NCBI RefSeq assembly: GCF_000717025.1
Contig: NZ_JNXG01000011.1
Span: 1-64,000 of the forward strand
Direction: 5' to 3'
Length of the DNA stretch: 64,000 nt
Origin: Streptomyces atroolivaceus
Lineage (GTDB): Bacteria > Actinomycetota > Actinomycetes > Streptomycetales > Streptomycetaceae
Shown here: positions 18,501 to 26,948 of the stretch, in pieces
How positions within the stretch are numbered: the stretch's first letter is position 1
Layout: every line of letters starts with the position of its first letter
Made by a program: the position numbers and the translations under genes
Notes under the pieces: model-generated
The model's database searches: none
The model's input: only the letters and a program-made list of their open reading frames with translations
What the model was told of the DNA's origin: nothing

Positions 18501-19576
18501 GCATCCACCTGATCATCACCACCACCCGCTGGGTGGAGCTGTCCGCCCAGGTCCGTGACCAGGCGGCCACCCGCCTGGAACTGCGGATGGGTGACCCGAT
18601 GGACTCCGAGATCGACACCCGCAAGGCCCGGTCGGTGCCGCGCAGCGGCGGCCGCGGCATCACCGCCGACAGCAAGATGCACTTCCTCGCCGGCCTGCCC
18701 CGGCTGGACGGCCGCGGCTCCCTCGACGACCTCGGCGACGGTGTCACGCACCTGGTCGCCGAGATCGCCCGGCACTGGAAGGGCGCACCCGCCCCGCAGG
18801 TCCGGATGCTGCCGCACCGGCTCCCCCTCTCCGAACTCCCCGCGCCCGAGGCCACCGAGGGCGGCGGTATGCGTCTCGCGCTCGGCATCGACCAGGACGC
18901 CCTGGAACCGGTCTGGCACGACTTCAGCCGTACTCCCCACCTGATCGTGGTCGGGGACACCGAGAGCGGCAAGACCAACCTGCTGCGGAGCATCACCAAG
19001 GGCATCACCGCCCGCTACACCCCGGCGGAGGCCAAGATCATCGCGGTGGACTACCGCCGCACCCTGGTGGACGCCGTCCCCGAGGAGTACCGCATCGGGC
19101 ACGTGATCTCCCTGGACAACCTCAAGGAGACCATCGAGGGCGCGGCCCGTGCCATGAAGGCCCGCGTTCCCGGCGCCGACATCGCCCCGGCCCGCATGCG
19201 CCGGTGCGACTGGTGGACCGGCCCACGTCTGTTCGTCCTGGTCGACGACTACGACATGGTCTCCAGCAACTCCTTCCAGAGTCCCTTCGAGCCGCTCTTC
19301 GAGAATCTGACTCTCGGCTTCGAGATGGGTCTGCACCTGATCGTCGCCCGCAGCGCCATGGGCGCCGGCCGCGGCCTCAGCGACGGCCTCATCCGCCGCC
19401 TCGACGAGGCCAACAACCCGGCGGTGCTGCTCTCCTGCCCGCCCACGGAGGGCCGTCTCTTCGGTGACGCCAAACCCCTCAACCTCCCGCCGGGCCGCGC
19501 CCTCCACATCGCCCGCCGCCGGCCGCGGTTGATGCAGACGGCGCTGGTGGAGGAGGGCCAGGGGCAGCAGGACTGA
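15530..19576 (+). CDS. eccC: T7SS FtsK/SpoIIIE-type ATPase EccC (fused EccCa/EccCb)
   Basis: A 1348-residue protein with a TTG start at 15530 after a GGAGG site. Two transmembrane helices lie near residues 40-90. Three P-loop ATPase domains follow, with Walker A at about 506 (GATGSGKSE), 854 (GGSQSGKST) and 1141 (GDTESGKTN). Walker B of domain 1 is VVVDEFSELL, with the catalytic Glu. Domain 2 has VVDGW and domain 3 VLVDDYD, so the Glu is missing there, as in known EccC where only domain 1 is fully active. EccC is the motor that recognises WXG100 substrates. It is one polypeptide here, whereas mycobacterial ESX-1 splits it in two. A strong terminator follows at once. Confidence 0.95.
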   Translation: MSVVLFRRPARRRGPEMPEGELTLQEPPVLAETVPDTSAIWTYLPMALMSVSMMLMFLRPGGGNSVFMYLAMGVMALSAGAMLLGQLMRRSSERKQRLKGERRDYLRYLAQIRKRVRTTIAEQQRALAWRHPEPASLRSLARTSRLWERRPADEDFGEVRLAVGEQQLALTLSPVSTRPVEDLEPLCAHALRRFIRAYSTIPEQPLGLYLRSSARILLRPEEAPGQEPAEPDTRESGDGQGDGPGTEAVRALVRAVLGQLAVFHAPEELWIALCVSDERRPDWEWAKWLPHTLDPHEEDGAGQARRITADLTELDDLLGAEFAERPGFDPEARPGRDEPYTIVLLDGVTVPEGHRWEGHGYRNALALDISGALRWRPGRNTLRLTVGPDQVNLVRTDRSRKERSVPLGRPDRLGPLGAESLARLLTPRRMSLGTDIAQPMDTDVELTTLLGIPDLHRHDPHTLFNRHTGSTRLRVPIAVGVDGRPVDLDIKESAQGGMGPHGMLIGATGSGKSELLRTLVLGLALTNSSETLNFILVDFKGGATFLGLEELPHTSAVITNLADEVALVERMQDALHGELIRRQELLRSAGNYTSALEYERARAGGADLAPLPSLFVVVDEFSELLSAHREFMDLFVMIGRLGRSLGVHLLLASQRLDEGRMHQLESHLSYRIGLRTFSAMESRGVLGVPDAYELPAQPGSGYLKSGVEALTRFRAAYSSGTYRRRTGAVVQARVASQVVPWTSGWVVPRTLDPATEPEPETEEEALLDVALDRLRDSGPAAHQVWLPPLDEPSPLDVLLPGIASDPERGLSAAGWSGTGRLRVPVGLVDKPFEQRRDPLVVDLSGAGGHVAVAGGSQSGKSTLARTLIAALALTHTPAEIQFYCLDFGGGGLSQLAALPHVGGVAARLNPERVHRAVAEVMTLLARREQFFVDHTLDSMQSYRRRRAAGEFPDEPFGDVFMVVDGWSTVRQDYDGLIPKFNELAARGLNYGIHLIITTTRWVELSAQVRDQAATRLELRMGDPMDSEIDTRKARSVPRSGGRGITADSKMHFLAGLPRLDGRGSLDDLGDGVTHLVAEIARHWKGAPAPQVRMLPHRLPLSELPAPEATEGGGMRLALGIDQDALEPVWHDFSRTPHLIVVGDTESGKTNLLRSITKGITARYTPAEAKIIAVDYRRTLVDAVPEEYRIGHVISLDNLKETIEGAARAMKARVPGADIAPARMRRCDWWTGPRLFVLVDDYDMVSSNSFQSPFEPLFENLTLGFEMGLHLIVARSAMGAGRGLSDGLIRRLDEANNPAVLLSCPPTEGRLFGDAKPLNLPPGRALHIARRRPRLMQTALVEEGQGQQD

Positions 19577-19584
19577 GAGAACGC

Positions 19585-19630
19585 GACGAGGACACCCTCC
19601 CGAGGCCCGCCTCGGGAGGGTGTCCTCGTC
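19585..19630. terminator. Bidirectional terminator between eccC and the mycosin gene
   Basis: A perfect 21-bp inverted repeat (arms 19585-19605 and 19610-19630, loop CCCG). It lies between the convergent ends of eccC (19576) and the mycosin gene (19645) and can serve both strands. No U-tract is present, as is common in high-GC actinobacteria. Confidence 0.9.
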
Positions 19631-19644
19631 CTCAGGACCTCAGC

Positions 19645-20892
19645 TCACTCCGTGGGCGTCCCGGCCGCTCCCGCCGGACGCCATCCCCGCGCGCGGGCCC
19701 GGGTGAGGGCGAAACCGGCCCAGAGGACGGAGAGCACGGCGGCGGAGCCGAGGAGGACGAAGAGGGTGGCGCGGCCGGTCGCCCGGTCCGCCGCGGAGGT
19801 GTCGCGGACGGTCACGGGATCCGCGGCACGCTCGGCGCCGGCGGGCCCGGCCGGGGCGCCGAGGACCGTGGTGACGGCGGCATAGGCGTCCAGCTGCGGG
19901 ATGTCGGCGGGATAGGCGGTGGCGGTCAGCCGGCGGACTACGTCCTCGGGTGAGTCGTCGGGGTGGGCGGCGCGGACCAGCGCGGCGGCCCCGGCGGCGT
20001 AGGCGGTGGCGACCGGAACGCCGCCCCCGAGGTAGTGTCCGTCACCCCGTGGGCCGCCGGACACCACCCCTGCGCCGGGAGCGGCCAGGTCGATCCCGCC
20101 GGTGGGGAGGGAGCCGTCCGGGCGGGCGCCGCCGGGAAGCATGCCGGCGACCGAGAGGACGCCTGGCTCACCGGCCGGCCAGTAGGTGCGCGACGGGATC
20201 TCCTCGGTGCCGCCCTGGGCCGGCGGGTCCGGGGCGGCCGCGGCCACCACCACGGCGCCCGAGCGGCGTGCCTCGGCCACCGCGCCGCTCAGCGCCGGAT
20301 CCTGGCGCGGCAGGGCCACCGCGACGGCGATCACGTCCGCCTCGGCCGCCGTCGCCTCACGCACGGCTTCGACGACCAGGTCGGTGTCCGCCTGCCCGCG
20401 CCGGTCGGTGCCCCGCAGGGCGAGGATCTCAGCACCCGGGGCGACCCCGGCGAGACGGGGGCTGTCCCCGCCGGTCCCGGCTATCAGCCCGGCCAGGAAG
20501 GTACCGTGCCCGACGCAGTCGTCCGCGGCCTGACCCGCAGCCGTGACGCGGCCCCCGAGCCCGGCCGCCTCAGGATCGACACCGGTGCCGATGAGCGCGA
20601 CGGTCACTCCCGCTCCGGTGCCGTGCCGGTGCAGTCGGTCGAGGTCGAGGCGCTGGCGCGACCAGTCCTGCTTCTTCGCCTTCTCGCGGGAGGCGGGGGT
20701 ACAGACCAACTCGGCCTCCGGATCGAGAGCCGAGGGCATACCGGGCAGTTCCTGGCCCTTCTTCCCGTCGGCGGCGGGGACGCGCGAGGGGGAGGCCGCC
20801 TGTGCCTGAACGGCCGTGGGCAGCAGCAGCGCGGCTGCGAGACCGGCGCCGGACAGCAGGCGGGCGGCCTCGCGGACGGGAGGTCTCGTCAT
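19645..20892 (-). CDS. T7SS mycosin-like protein lacking catalytic Asp and Ser (probable pseudoprotease)
   Basis: A 415-residue S8/subtilisin-fold protein from ATG 20892, which overlaps the EccA-like stop as ATGA. It has a signal peptide (about 8-32), the fold motifs, and a C-terminal transmembrane helix (about 375-395) followed by basic residues, so it matches membrane-anchored MycP. The catalytic residues are altered. The Asp motif reads ALIGTGVD with Gly102 in place of Asp; His129 is kept (VGHGTF); the GTSxAT serine motif reads GVPVAT with Pro293 in place of Ser; and the oxyanion Asn region reads AAAAPD. The frame is intact and codon use normal, so it is not simply decayed. In mycobacteria, MycP also stabilises the ESX membrane complex independently of proteolysis, which may be the retained role. 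Confidence 0.88.
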   Translation of the reverse strand: MTRPPVREAARLLSGAGLAAALLLPTAVQAQAASPSRVPAADGKKGQELPGMPSALDPEAELVCTPASREKAKKQDWSRQRLDLDRLHRHGTGAGVTVALIGTGVDPEAAGLGGRVTAAGQAADDCVGHGTFLAGLIAGTGGDSPRLAGVAPGAEILALRGTDRRGQADTDLVVEAVREATAAEADVIAVAVALPRQDPALSGAVAEARRSGAVVVAAAAPDPPAQGGTEEIPSRTYWPAGEPGVLSVAGMLPGGARPDGSLPTGGIDLAAPGAGVVSGGPRGDGHYLGGGVPVATAYAAGAAALVRAAHPDDSPEDVVRRLTATAYPADIPQLDAYAAVTTVLGAPAGPAGAERAADPVTVRDTSAADRATGRATLFVLLGSAAVLSVLWAGFALTRARARGWRPAGAAGTPTE

Positions 20893-23800
20893 CGGGGTGC
20901 CACCTTCGGTGCCGCGGCCGTGACGTCGGCGGGGAGCAGGACGCGCAGGTCGTCCAGCGTGGGCGCGGCCACCGAACTGAGCCGTCCCGCCTGGCGCGTG
21001 ACCATCGACTCGACCACCTGACGGGCCAGGCGGGCGTTGCCGAAGGAGCGGTCCCGGGGCAGCGCGTCGAAGTACTCCTTGAGCAGCGGGCCGGTGCCGG
21101 GTCCGCACTCGTAGCCCATGTTCGCGGCCTGGGTGCGCACGATGGTGACCAGCTCCTCCGAGGAGTAGTCGGCGAAGGCGATCCGGCGCGGGAAACGGGA
21201 GGAGAGGCCCGGGTTGGAGGCGAGGAAGCGTTCCATCTCGTCCGTGTAGCCGGCGACGATGACGACCACCTCGTCGCGGTGGTCCTCCATCAGCTTCAGC
21301 AGGGTGTCCACCGCCTCCTGGCCGAAGTCGGCGCCGCCGCCGCGCGGGGTGAGGGTGTACGCCTCGTCGATGAACAGCACGCCTCCTCGGGCCCGCTCGA
21401 AGACCTCGCGGGTGAGCTGGGCGGTGTGGCCGATGTAGCGGCCGACCAGGTCGGCGCGGGCCGCCTCGATCAGCTGGCCCCGGTCGAGGACGCCGAGCTG
21501 CGTCAGGACCTCCCCGTAGAGGCGGGCGACCGTGGTCTTGCCGGTGCCGGGCGGGCCCGTGAAGACCAGGTGGTTGCTGAGCGAGGGGACCGGCAGCCCG
21601 GCGGCGGCACGGTGGCGGGCCGTGGTGATGAGGTTGACCAGATCCGCGACCTCGCGCTTCACCTCGGCCAGACCGATCATGTCGCCGAGGCGGGTCAGCG
21701 GGTCGTCGTCCGGCGCCCCGGAGCCGGTGGCCGTCGCGGCGGCGGTGGCGGACACGTCGTCCGGCAGCAGCAGTCGCAGATCGTGCTCGCTGACCTGCGG
21801 CTGCTCGGAGAGCCTGACCGCCTGTCTGTCCACCATCTCCTCGAACACCCCTCGCGCGGCCCGGCCGTTGCCGAAGCCCGCGTCCCGCGGCATCGCCTCG
21901 AAGTGCGCGGCCAGAGCGGCCGCGGTGCCCTCACCGAGCTCGTACTGGTGCTGGGCGCACATGCTCTCCATGATCGCGACCAGGTCGGGCACCGAGTAGT
22001 TCTCGAATTCGACGGTCCGTGAGAAACGGGACGCAAGACCGGGGTTGGACCCGAGGAAGGAGTCCATCTCGTTGGAGTAGCCGGCGGCGACCACCACCAC
22101 GTCGTCGCGGTGGTCCTCCATCAGTTTCAGCAGGGTGTCCACCGACTCGCGGCCGAAGTCGGCGCCGCCGTTGCCGCTGTCGGAGGTGAGCGTGTACGCC
22201 TCGTCGATGAACAGGACGCCGCCGAGGGCCCGCTGGAAGGTCTCGGTGGTCTTGATGGCGGTTCCGCCGACTATCTGGGCGACCAGGTCGGCGCGGGAGA
22301 CCTCCACCAGGTGCCCGCTGCGCAGCGAGCCCAGTTCGGCCAGGATCGCGCCGTAGAGACGGGCGACGGTGGTCTTGCCGGTGCCGGGCGGGCCGGCGAA
22401 GACGAGGTGCCTGCTCATCGGCGGGGCCGACATGCCGAGTTGTTCGCGGCGCTGGGCCAGCTGGGTCAGGTTGACCAGGGTGCGCACCTGTTGCTTGACG
22501 TTCTCCAGGCCGATCAGCGCGTTGAGGGCGCCGAGCGGGCCGTCCGCACGGTCCGGCGCGGGCGCGTCCGCGGCGCCGGAGCCGGCCGGGTCGGTGTTCT
22601 CGGCGCTGCCGGTGCCCCACGCGTCCCGCTTGCCGTTGCCTGTGCTGCTCAGGCCCTCCACCGCGAGCCGTTCGCCGGGCGCGGTCTGCACCAGACCACC
22701 GCCCTCGTTCTCCCGGGCGAGGCAGTTGACGAGCGAGACCGGCGCGGTGGACTCCACCCGGAAGCCGTCCTGGGCGCCGCCGGTGGCCTCACAGCCGCTG
22801 AGCGAGGCGAGCGCGCCCTCATGGAGCAGGAAGCCGTGCCCCTTGGGCGCGTGCACCGCGGTGCGGTTGGCGGTCAGTTCGCCGCCCGCGGCGACCACCA
22901 CTCCCTCCTCGCCGGAGATCTCGACGCGGAAGTCGCGGACGGTGACGTTGCCGCCGTCCTCCACGACCAGGCCGCTGGTGGCGGTGTCGGAGACCCCGCC
23001 GCCGGCCAGGTAGAGGGTGCTGCCGGAGGCCACGCGCACACCCGCGCCCTTCGGACGGACGATCTCGCAGTCCTCGGCGCGGCCCCGGGCGTCCTTCGTG
23101 GCAGCGATGCCGTCACCGGAGGGCTCCACCAGCCGGGCCCGTCGCAGCAGCGGGTTGGCGCCGCCGAGCACCGCGACAGCGGGCGAACCGCCGATCACCT
23201 CCAGGCGGTCCAGTTCCGGCGCCGAGTCCTCCTCGAGGAGGAGCCCGGGCCCGTCGCAGTCGCGGACCGTCAGGCCGGTCAGCGCCGGGGACGCGGCCCC
23301 GGCGACCCGGAGCGCGGCGCCCTGCGCGCCGTCCACCCAGCAGTCCTCGAAGGTGCCGCGCGACCGGTCGGTGACCAGCACACCGTGGCCGCGGACGCGT
23401 GAGACGCGGCAGCGGCGCAGCACCGGGTCGGTGCCTCCGGCCAGCGCGATCCCGTTTCCGGAGGCGCCGGTGACGCGGACGTCCTCCAGCGTCGTACGGC
23501 CGGTGCTGCTCAGGTGCACGCCGGTGCTGGTGTCGTGCACCACGGTGCGGACCACCGAGACGGCGCAGCTCTGTTCCAGGGCGATGGAGGGCTTGTCGGT
23601 GGAGGAGATGTCGCAGTCCTCGACACTGCCGCGTGACTCGCCGTTGGCGAGCAGCCCGTTGCCACGGGCGTCGCGCACCGTGCAGTCACGGATGCGTGCC
23701 TCGCCCTGCTCGGCGAGGACCAGCCCGCTGGTGCCCAGGTGTTCGAGCGTGCAGGACTCGACGGTGGTGGGCGTGGTGGAGGTCACCACGATGCCCGCGC

Positions 23801-24200
23801 CCTGCGGGTTGCTCACCCGGCAGTTCCGCAGCGCGAGGGACCCCGTCCCGCCGGCCAGCATCGCGGTCCAGGCGGCGCCGACGATCTCGCAGCCGTCGAA
23901 CGCGGCCTGCCCGCGCCGCACGTCCACGGCCGGCAGCTCGGCGTCACCGCCGCGCAGGGTCAGTTCGGACAACATCACGGCGTCGGCACGCAACGCGACC
24001 ACGCTGCCCGAGCGCGGCCGGATCTCCACCGTGCCCCGCCCCTCGGCCGCGGTGAGGGTGACCCTGGTCTGGATCACCAGGTTCTCCGTGTACGTCCCGG
24101 GCCGGACGCTGATGAGGGCCCCGGTCCGGGCGGCGGCGAGTGCCTCACCGATCGTCCGATAGCGGCCCTCGGGGCCGACCGACAGTACCTGGCGCGACAC
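20889..24200 (-). CDS. Beta-helix / double AAA+ EccA-like ATPase
   Basis: A 1103-residue protein with a GTG start at 24200 and a strong AAGGAGGT site. Residues 1 to about 520 are right-handed parallel beta-helix repeats (pectate-lyase/NosD-like rungs such as [20 protein letters not shown]). Two CbxX/CfqX-type AAA+ modules follow, with Walker [16 protein letters not shown] at about 607 and 887 and Walker [11 protein letters not shown] in each. EccA of mycobacterial ESX has a TPR-like N-domain and one AAA module. Here the N-domain is replaced by a beta-helix and the ATPase is doubled. The gene overlaps the mycosin start and lies 146 nt after the lectin gene. It probably acts as a cytosolic chaperone or disaggregase for T7SS substrates. 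Confidence 0.85.
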   Translation of the reverse strand: MSRQVLSVGPEGRYRTIGEALAAARTGALISVRPGTYTENLVIQTRVTLTAAEGRGTVEIRPRSGSVVALRADAVMLSELTLRGGDAELPAVDVRRGQAAFDGCEIVGAAWTAMLAGGTGSLALRNCRVSNPQGAGIVVTSTTPTTVESCTLEHLGTSGLVLAEQGEARIRDCTVRDARGNGLLANGESRGSVEDCDISSTDKPSIALEQSCAVSVVRTVVHDTSTGVHLSSTGRTTLEDVRVTGASGNGIALAGGTDPVLRRCRVSRVRGHGVLVTDRSRGTFEDCWVDGAQGAALRVAGAASPALTGLTVRDCDGPGLLLEEDSAPELDRLEVIGGSPAVAVLGGANPLLRRARLVEPSGDGIAATKDARGRAEDCEIVRPKGAGVRVASGSTLYLAGGGVSDTATSGLVVEDGGNVTVRDFRVEISGEEGVVVAAGGELTANRTAVHAPKGHGFLLHEGALASLSGCEATGGAQDGFRVESTAPVSLVNCLARENEGGGLVQTAPGERLAVEGLSSTGNGKRDAWGTGSAENTDPAGSGAADAPAPDRADGPLGALNALIGLENVKQQVRTLVNLTQLAQRREQLGMSAPPMSRHLVFAGPPGTGKTTVARLYGAILAELGSLRSGHLVEVSRADLVAQIVGGTAIKTTETFQRALGGVLFIDEAYTLTSDSGNGGADFGRESVDTLLKLMEDHRDDVVVVAAGYSNEMDSFLGSNPGLASRFSRTVEFENYSVPDLVAIMESMCAQHQYELGEGTAAALAAHFEAMPRDAGFGNGRAARGVFEEMVDRQAVRLSEQPQVSEHDLRLLLPDDVSATAAATATGSGAPDDDPLTRLGDMIGLAEVKREVADLVNLITTARHRAAAGLPVPSLSNHLVFTGPPGTGKTTVARLYGEVLTQLGVLDRGQLIEAARADLVGRYIGHTAQLTREVFERARGGVLFIDEAYTLTPRGGGADFGQEAVDTLLKLMEDHRDEVVVIVAGYTDEMERFLASNPGLSSRFPRRIAFADYSSEELVTIVRTQAANMGYECGPGTGPLLKEYFDALPRDRSFGNARLARQVVESMVTRQAGRLSSVAAPTLDDLRVLLPADVTAAAPKVAPR

Positions 24201-24346
24201 GCACCAACCTCCTTGCTACGGCGGCTTCTTCTACGGACGCCCCCATTCGCCGGGGGCGCGTGTCGGCGAGCCGACGGTGCCATCATGCCTCGTTCCCGGT
24301 GCGTACGGGTTCCAGGAGCGGTGCTCCCGGCGTCGAGGCGTTGCGG

Positions 24347-25633
24347 TCAGGTGCTCCACTTCTGGGCGGGGTTGCCCGTGCAGGTCAGCAGCTGCAGGGC
24401 CGCCCCGTTGCTCCGGCTGGCGCCCGCGATGTCGACGCACATGCCGACGACGGTGTTGACCAGGTCGTGGCTGCCGTTCAGGGCGAACTGCTGGGCGGCG
24501 TTGCCGTTGCACCAGGTGATCTGCATGGGGGTGCCGTTGCTGAAGTTCGCGTTGGCCACGTCCAGGCACTTGTCGGCGATGCGGACGGTGCCGTCCGAGG
24601 CGAACCGCCACTTCTGTGCGGGGGCGTTGTTGCAGTCCCAGACGTGCAGCGCCTTGCCGTCGCTGAAGTCATGGTCCGGGACGTCGATGCAACGGCCCGA
24701 GAGATGGCTGCGGAAGGAGACGGGGTCACTGAAGGTGACGCCGGAAGCTGCCTTCGCGGGTTGGCTCTTCGCACCGCCGGACTTCTTCTCGTCGCTCTGC
24801 TTCTTCGGCTCGTCCTTCGTGTCGGCCGCTTTCCCGGGCGCGTCCTCGGTCGCCTCACGCTCCGGGGCCGGGGCCTTGGCGGGTGCCTGCTGCACCGGCT
24901 TCACGGGCTTGTCCGGCTTCGCGGTGTTCTTCACGTCCGCGTCCGCGTCCGGGGAGCGGGTCTCCGGCGGGGTCACCGCGAACTCTCCCGGTGTCTCCTG
25001 CGTACTCCCGTCGAGCACGGTTCCCGCCGCCGCCACCGAAGGCTGTTCGGGGTCCTTGTCGTCGTTCCCGGCGAACACCAGGAAGGGCACCGACACGAGC
25101 AGCGCCCCCGCGACCGCCGCCCCTGCCAGCACCGCCTTGCCCGGCCGGCCCACCGGCCCGGCCTCCTGCTGCGGCCGGCCGATCGCGGTGGCGGTCATGG
25201 TCCGCACCAGCGCCGGCAGCCGGCTCTGGGCGGCGGCAGCGGCACCGGGGTCCGGCTCGGACTCGGACCGGGCACCCGGGGAGGCTCCGGTCCCGCGCTG
25301 GGCGGCCCCGCCCGCCGCGGGTTCCCGCTCGGCGTCCGGCCCGGTGTTCGCGGGCTCCGCGGACCCTCCCGCCGGAGATTCCGCCTCGGCCGCTTCGGCC
25401 TTCTTTCCGGCCGGTGGGGTCTTCGCGCCGGCCTCTCCGGCCTCTGCCCCGGTCCTCGCCGCTGCCGGCTCGGACGGCGGCACGGTGCGGGTGGAGGGTG
25501 CGGCGGTGGAGCCGGACTCGGCGGTCACCGTCGTCTCCTCGCCCGTGGAGCCCGTGGAGCCCTTGGAGCCCTTGGACGCGGACTCCGCGGACGGCCGCGG
25601 GGAGGCGGGGGGCTGCTGGGACGAACGCGTCAC
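24347..25633 (-). CDS. Membrane-anchored ricin-type (CBM13) lectin protein
   Basis: A 428-residue protein with a GTG start at 25633 after GGAGGA; GTGA overlaps the stop of the upstream gene. It has a long Ala/Glu/Ser/Pro-rich cytosolic N-terminus (1-145), one transmembrane helix (about 155-180), and a Pro/Lys/Glu-rich linker. A C-terminal ricin beta-trefoil (about 305-428) carries QKW/QQF repeats (NNAPAQKWRF, GNAAQQFAL, GNPAQKWS) and paired cysteines. Ricin domains bind galactosides or other glycans. Its operon with SseB-like, EccA-like and mycosin genes suggests it places a glycan-binding head outside the cell next to the ESX machine. The ligand is unknown. Confidence 0.85.
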   Translation of the reverse strand: MTRSSQQPPASPRPSAESASKGSKGSTGSTGEETTVTAESGSTAAPSTRTVPPSEPAAARTGAEAGEAGAKTPPAGKKAEAAEAESPAGGSAEPANTGPDAEREPAAGGAAQRGTGASPGARSESEPDPGAAAAAQSRLPALVRTMTATAIGRPQQEAGPVGRPGKAVLAGAAVAGALLVSVPFLVFAGNDDKDPEQPSVAAAGTVLDGSTQETPGEFAVTPPETRSPDADADVKNTAKPDKPVKPVQQAPAKAPAPEREATEDAPGKAADTKDEPKKQSDEKKSGGAKSQPAKAASGVTFSDPVSFRSHLSGRCIDVPDHDFSDGKALHVWDCNNAPAQKWRFASDGTVRIADKCLDVANANFSNGTPMQITWCNGNAAQQFALNGSHDLVNTVVGMCVDIAGASRSNGAALQLLTCTGNPAQKWST

Positions 25634-26484
25634 GGGGTCCTCCCTGTGGTGTGGGGCCAGATGTCGGAAGAGTTGACGGACCGGTCGGCGGAAGGGGACG
25701 CGGCCCGGACGCCGGTGCCGTCCGGCGCGCCGATGCCCTCCTCCGCCGGGGCGCCGGCCGCGGAACCGGTCTCGTCACTCGCGGCGCGCACGGAGACAAG
25801 ACTGTCCGCAGGGACGAACAGGGGGGCCGCGGCACCGGCATTGACCATCAGCATGGTGCCGGAACCTCTCAGTGAGCGGGCCAGTTCCCGTGCCGGCAGG
25901 GTGTCATGGTGAAGTGCCGCGGACATGAACTCGTGTGCGGATGAGGTGAACAACAGCACCACCGGCGCCCCGTCCCGCCCGGTGGCCGTGAGCGGCCCGC
26001 CGTCCGGCCCGCGCACCACGGTGACGTCCGCTTCCGCGAGCGCCGCGAGCGCCGCCTCGACAGAGCCGTAGCCGGTGGCGGCTCGCTGGGCTGCCGCGTC
26101 CACCGGATCGGTGGGCTCCGGCCAGCCGAGGACCCGCGCCGAGGGACGGTACTCCGGATTGGCGCGGTACTCCCCCACGCCCCCGCTCTCGTCCGACTGC
26201 CACTCCCCCAGCACCGCCCACTCGGGTGGCGTCCGCTCCTCGGTCCACTCCGGGTCCACCACTCCGACCCAGTGCCCCGGCGCCCGGCGGGCAGCGGACC
26301 TCACGGCCTCGGGTATCCCCGAGGCGTCGGCCACCCCGGCGCCGCCGGAGTCGGGTCCGGCGGCCGGGCCGGAGGCATCGGGAATGACGAACGGGGCGCC
26401 ATTGGCGCCCTCTTGCCGTTCTCCGGGCCGCATCTCCACCTGAACTCTTGGGTCTGTACGCAGTATCAGGTGCCGAAACGGCAT
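25630..26484 (-). CDS. T7SS-associated protein with SseB-like C-terminal domain
   Basis: About 284 residues if started at ATG 26484, or 267 if at ATG 26433. Neither start has an ideal ribosome binding site, so the N-terminus is uncertain. Residues about 55-130 contain the conserved block APGHWVGVVDPEW / PPEWAVLGEW / YRPSARVLGWPEPTDPVDAA. The C-terminal half has an SseB-like core (GAPVVLLFTSSAHE, GTMLMVNAGAAAPLFVPAD). This matches the family annotated in Streptomyces as 'type VII secretion system-associated protein'. It starts the operon SseB-like - ricin lectin - EccA-like - mycosin and overlaps the lectin gene by 4 nt. No signal peptide, so cytosolic. Confidence 0.8.
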   Translation of the reverse strand: MPFRHLILRTDPRVQVEMRPGERQEGANGAPFVIPDASGPAAGPDSGGAGVADASGIPEAVRSAARRAPGHWVGVVDPEWTEERTPPEWAVLGEWQSDESGGVGEYRANPEYRPSARVLGWPEPTDPVDAAAQRAATGYGSVEAALAALAEADVTVVRGPDGGPLTATGRDGAPVVLLFTSSAHEFMSAALHHDTLPARELARSLRGSGTMLMVNAGAAAPLFVPADSLVSVRAASDETGSAAGAPAEEGIGAPDGTGVRAASPSADRSVNSSDIWPHTTGRTP

Positions 26485-26640
26485 GAGCGCACGCCGGCAC
26501 CGATCAGTACGGGGAGCCAACAGGATGTCATATGAGCCCCGACCGTTGGAGTTGGCGGTGGGTCCGTATCGGGCGCCCACGTGCCCGTTTCCTGCCCGAA
26601 CAAAGAACTTTCCGGGACCAGTGAGGCACGGGAGGACAAA

Positions 26641-26943
26641 GTGACGGAGGCGTTCGAGGTGGGAGAGCGGCCTTCGCCCCCGGAACGGGCTACGTTGGTC
26701 ATGCCATCGGCCTCTGCGACGAACAGCGCCTTCCGGCCCGGTCGTCCGGGCCGAGGCCGTACGGGAACACCTCGCAGCAGGGAAAGGCGTGGTGCCGGCC
26801 ACCGCCGCGCCGGCTACGCGCACTTCGGCGACGAGGACCGGGCCGGCCCGCCCTCGCGTCGGCAGCCACCTCCGCGGGGCTCCCCGGCGTTCGTCCGGCC
26901 CGACCACCGCCCACCGGCAGAACCGCCACCCGAGGAGAAGTAA
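26641..26943 (+). CDS. Possible small basic protein upstream of the B-lectin gene
   Basis: A 100-codon frame from GTG 26641 with GGGAGGA upstream. It stops 5 nt before the ATG of the B-lectin gene, and its last codons form that gene's AGGAGAAG ribosome binding site. The product is Arg/Pro-rich, unlike any family I know, with no membrane segment. Third-position GC is lower than in neighbouring genes. It may be a real coupled leader gene or merely open because of base composition. Confidence 0.3.
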   Translation: MTEAFEVGERPSPPERATLVMPSASATNSAFRPGRPGRGRTGTPRSRERRGAGHRRAGYAHFGDEDRAGPPSRRQPPPRGSPAFVRPDHRPPAEPPPEEK

Positions 26944-26948
26944 CCGGC

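Noticed and set aside
16787..19507. 906-codon minus-strand frame inside eccC
   Set aside because: eccC has complete ATPase motifs; the antisense frame is a high-GC shadow with no known domain.
19645..20892. Mycosin as a frameshifted pseudogene
   Set aside because: The frame is continuous from signal peptide to membrane anchor with normal codon bias; only catalytic residues are changed, which fits a maintained pseudoprotease better than decay.
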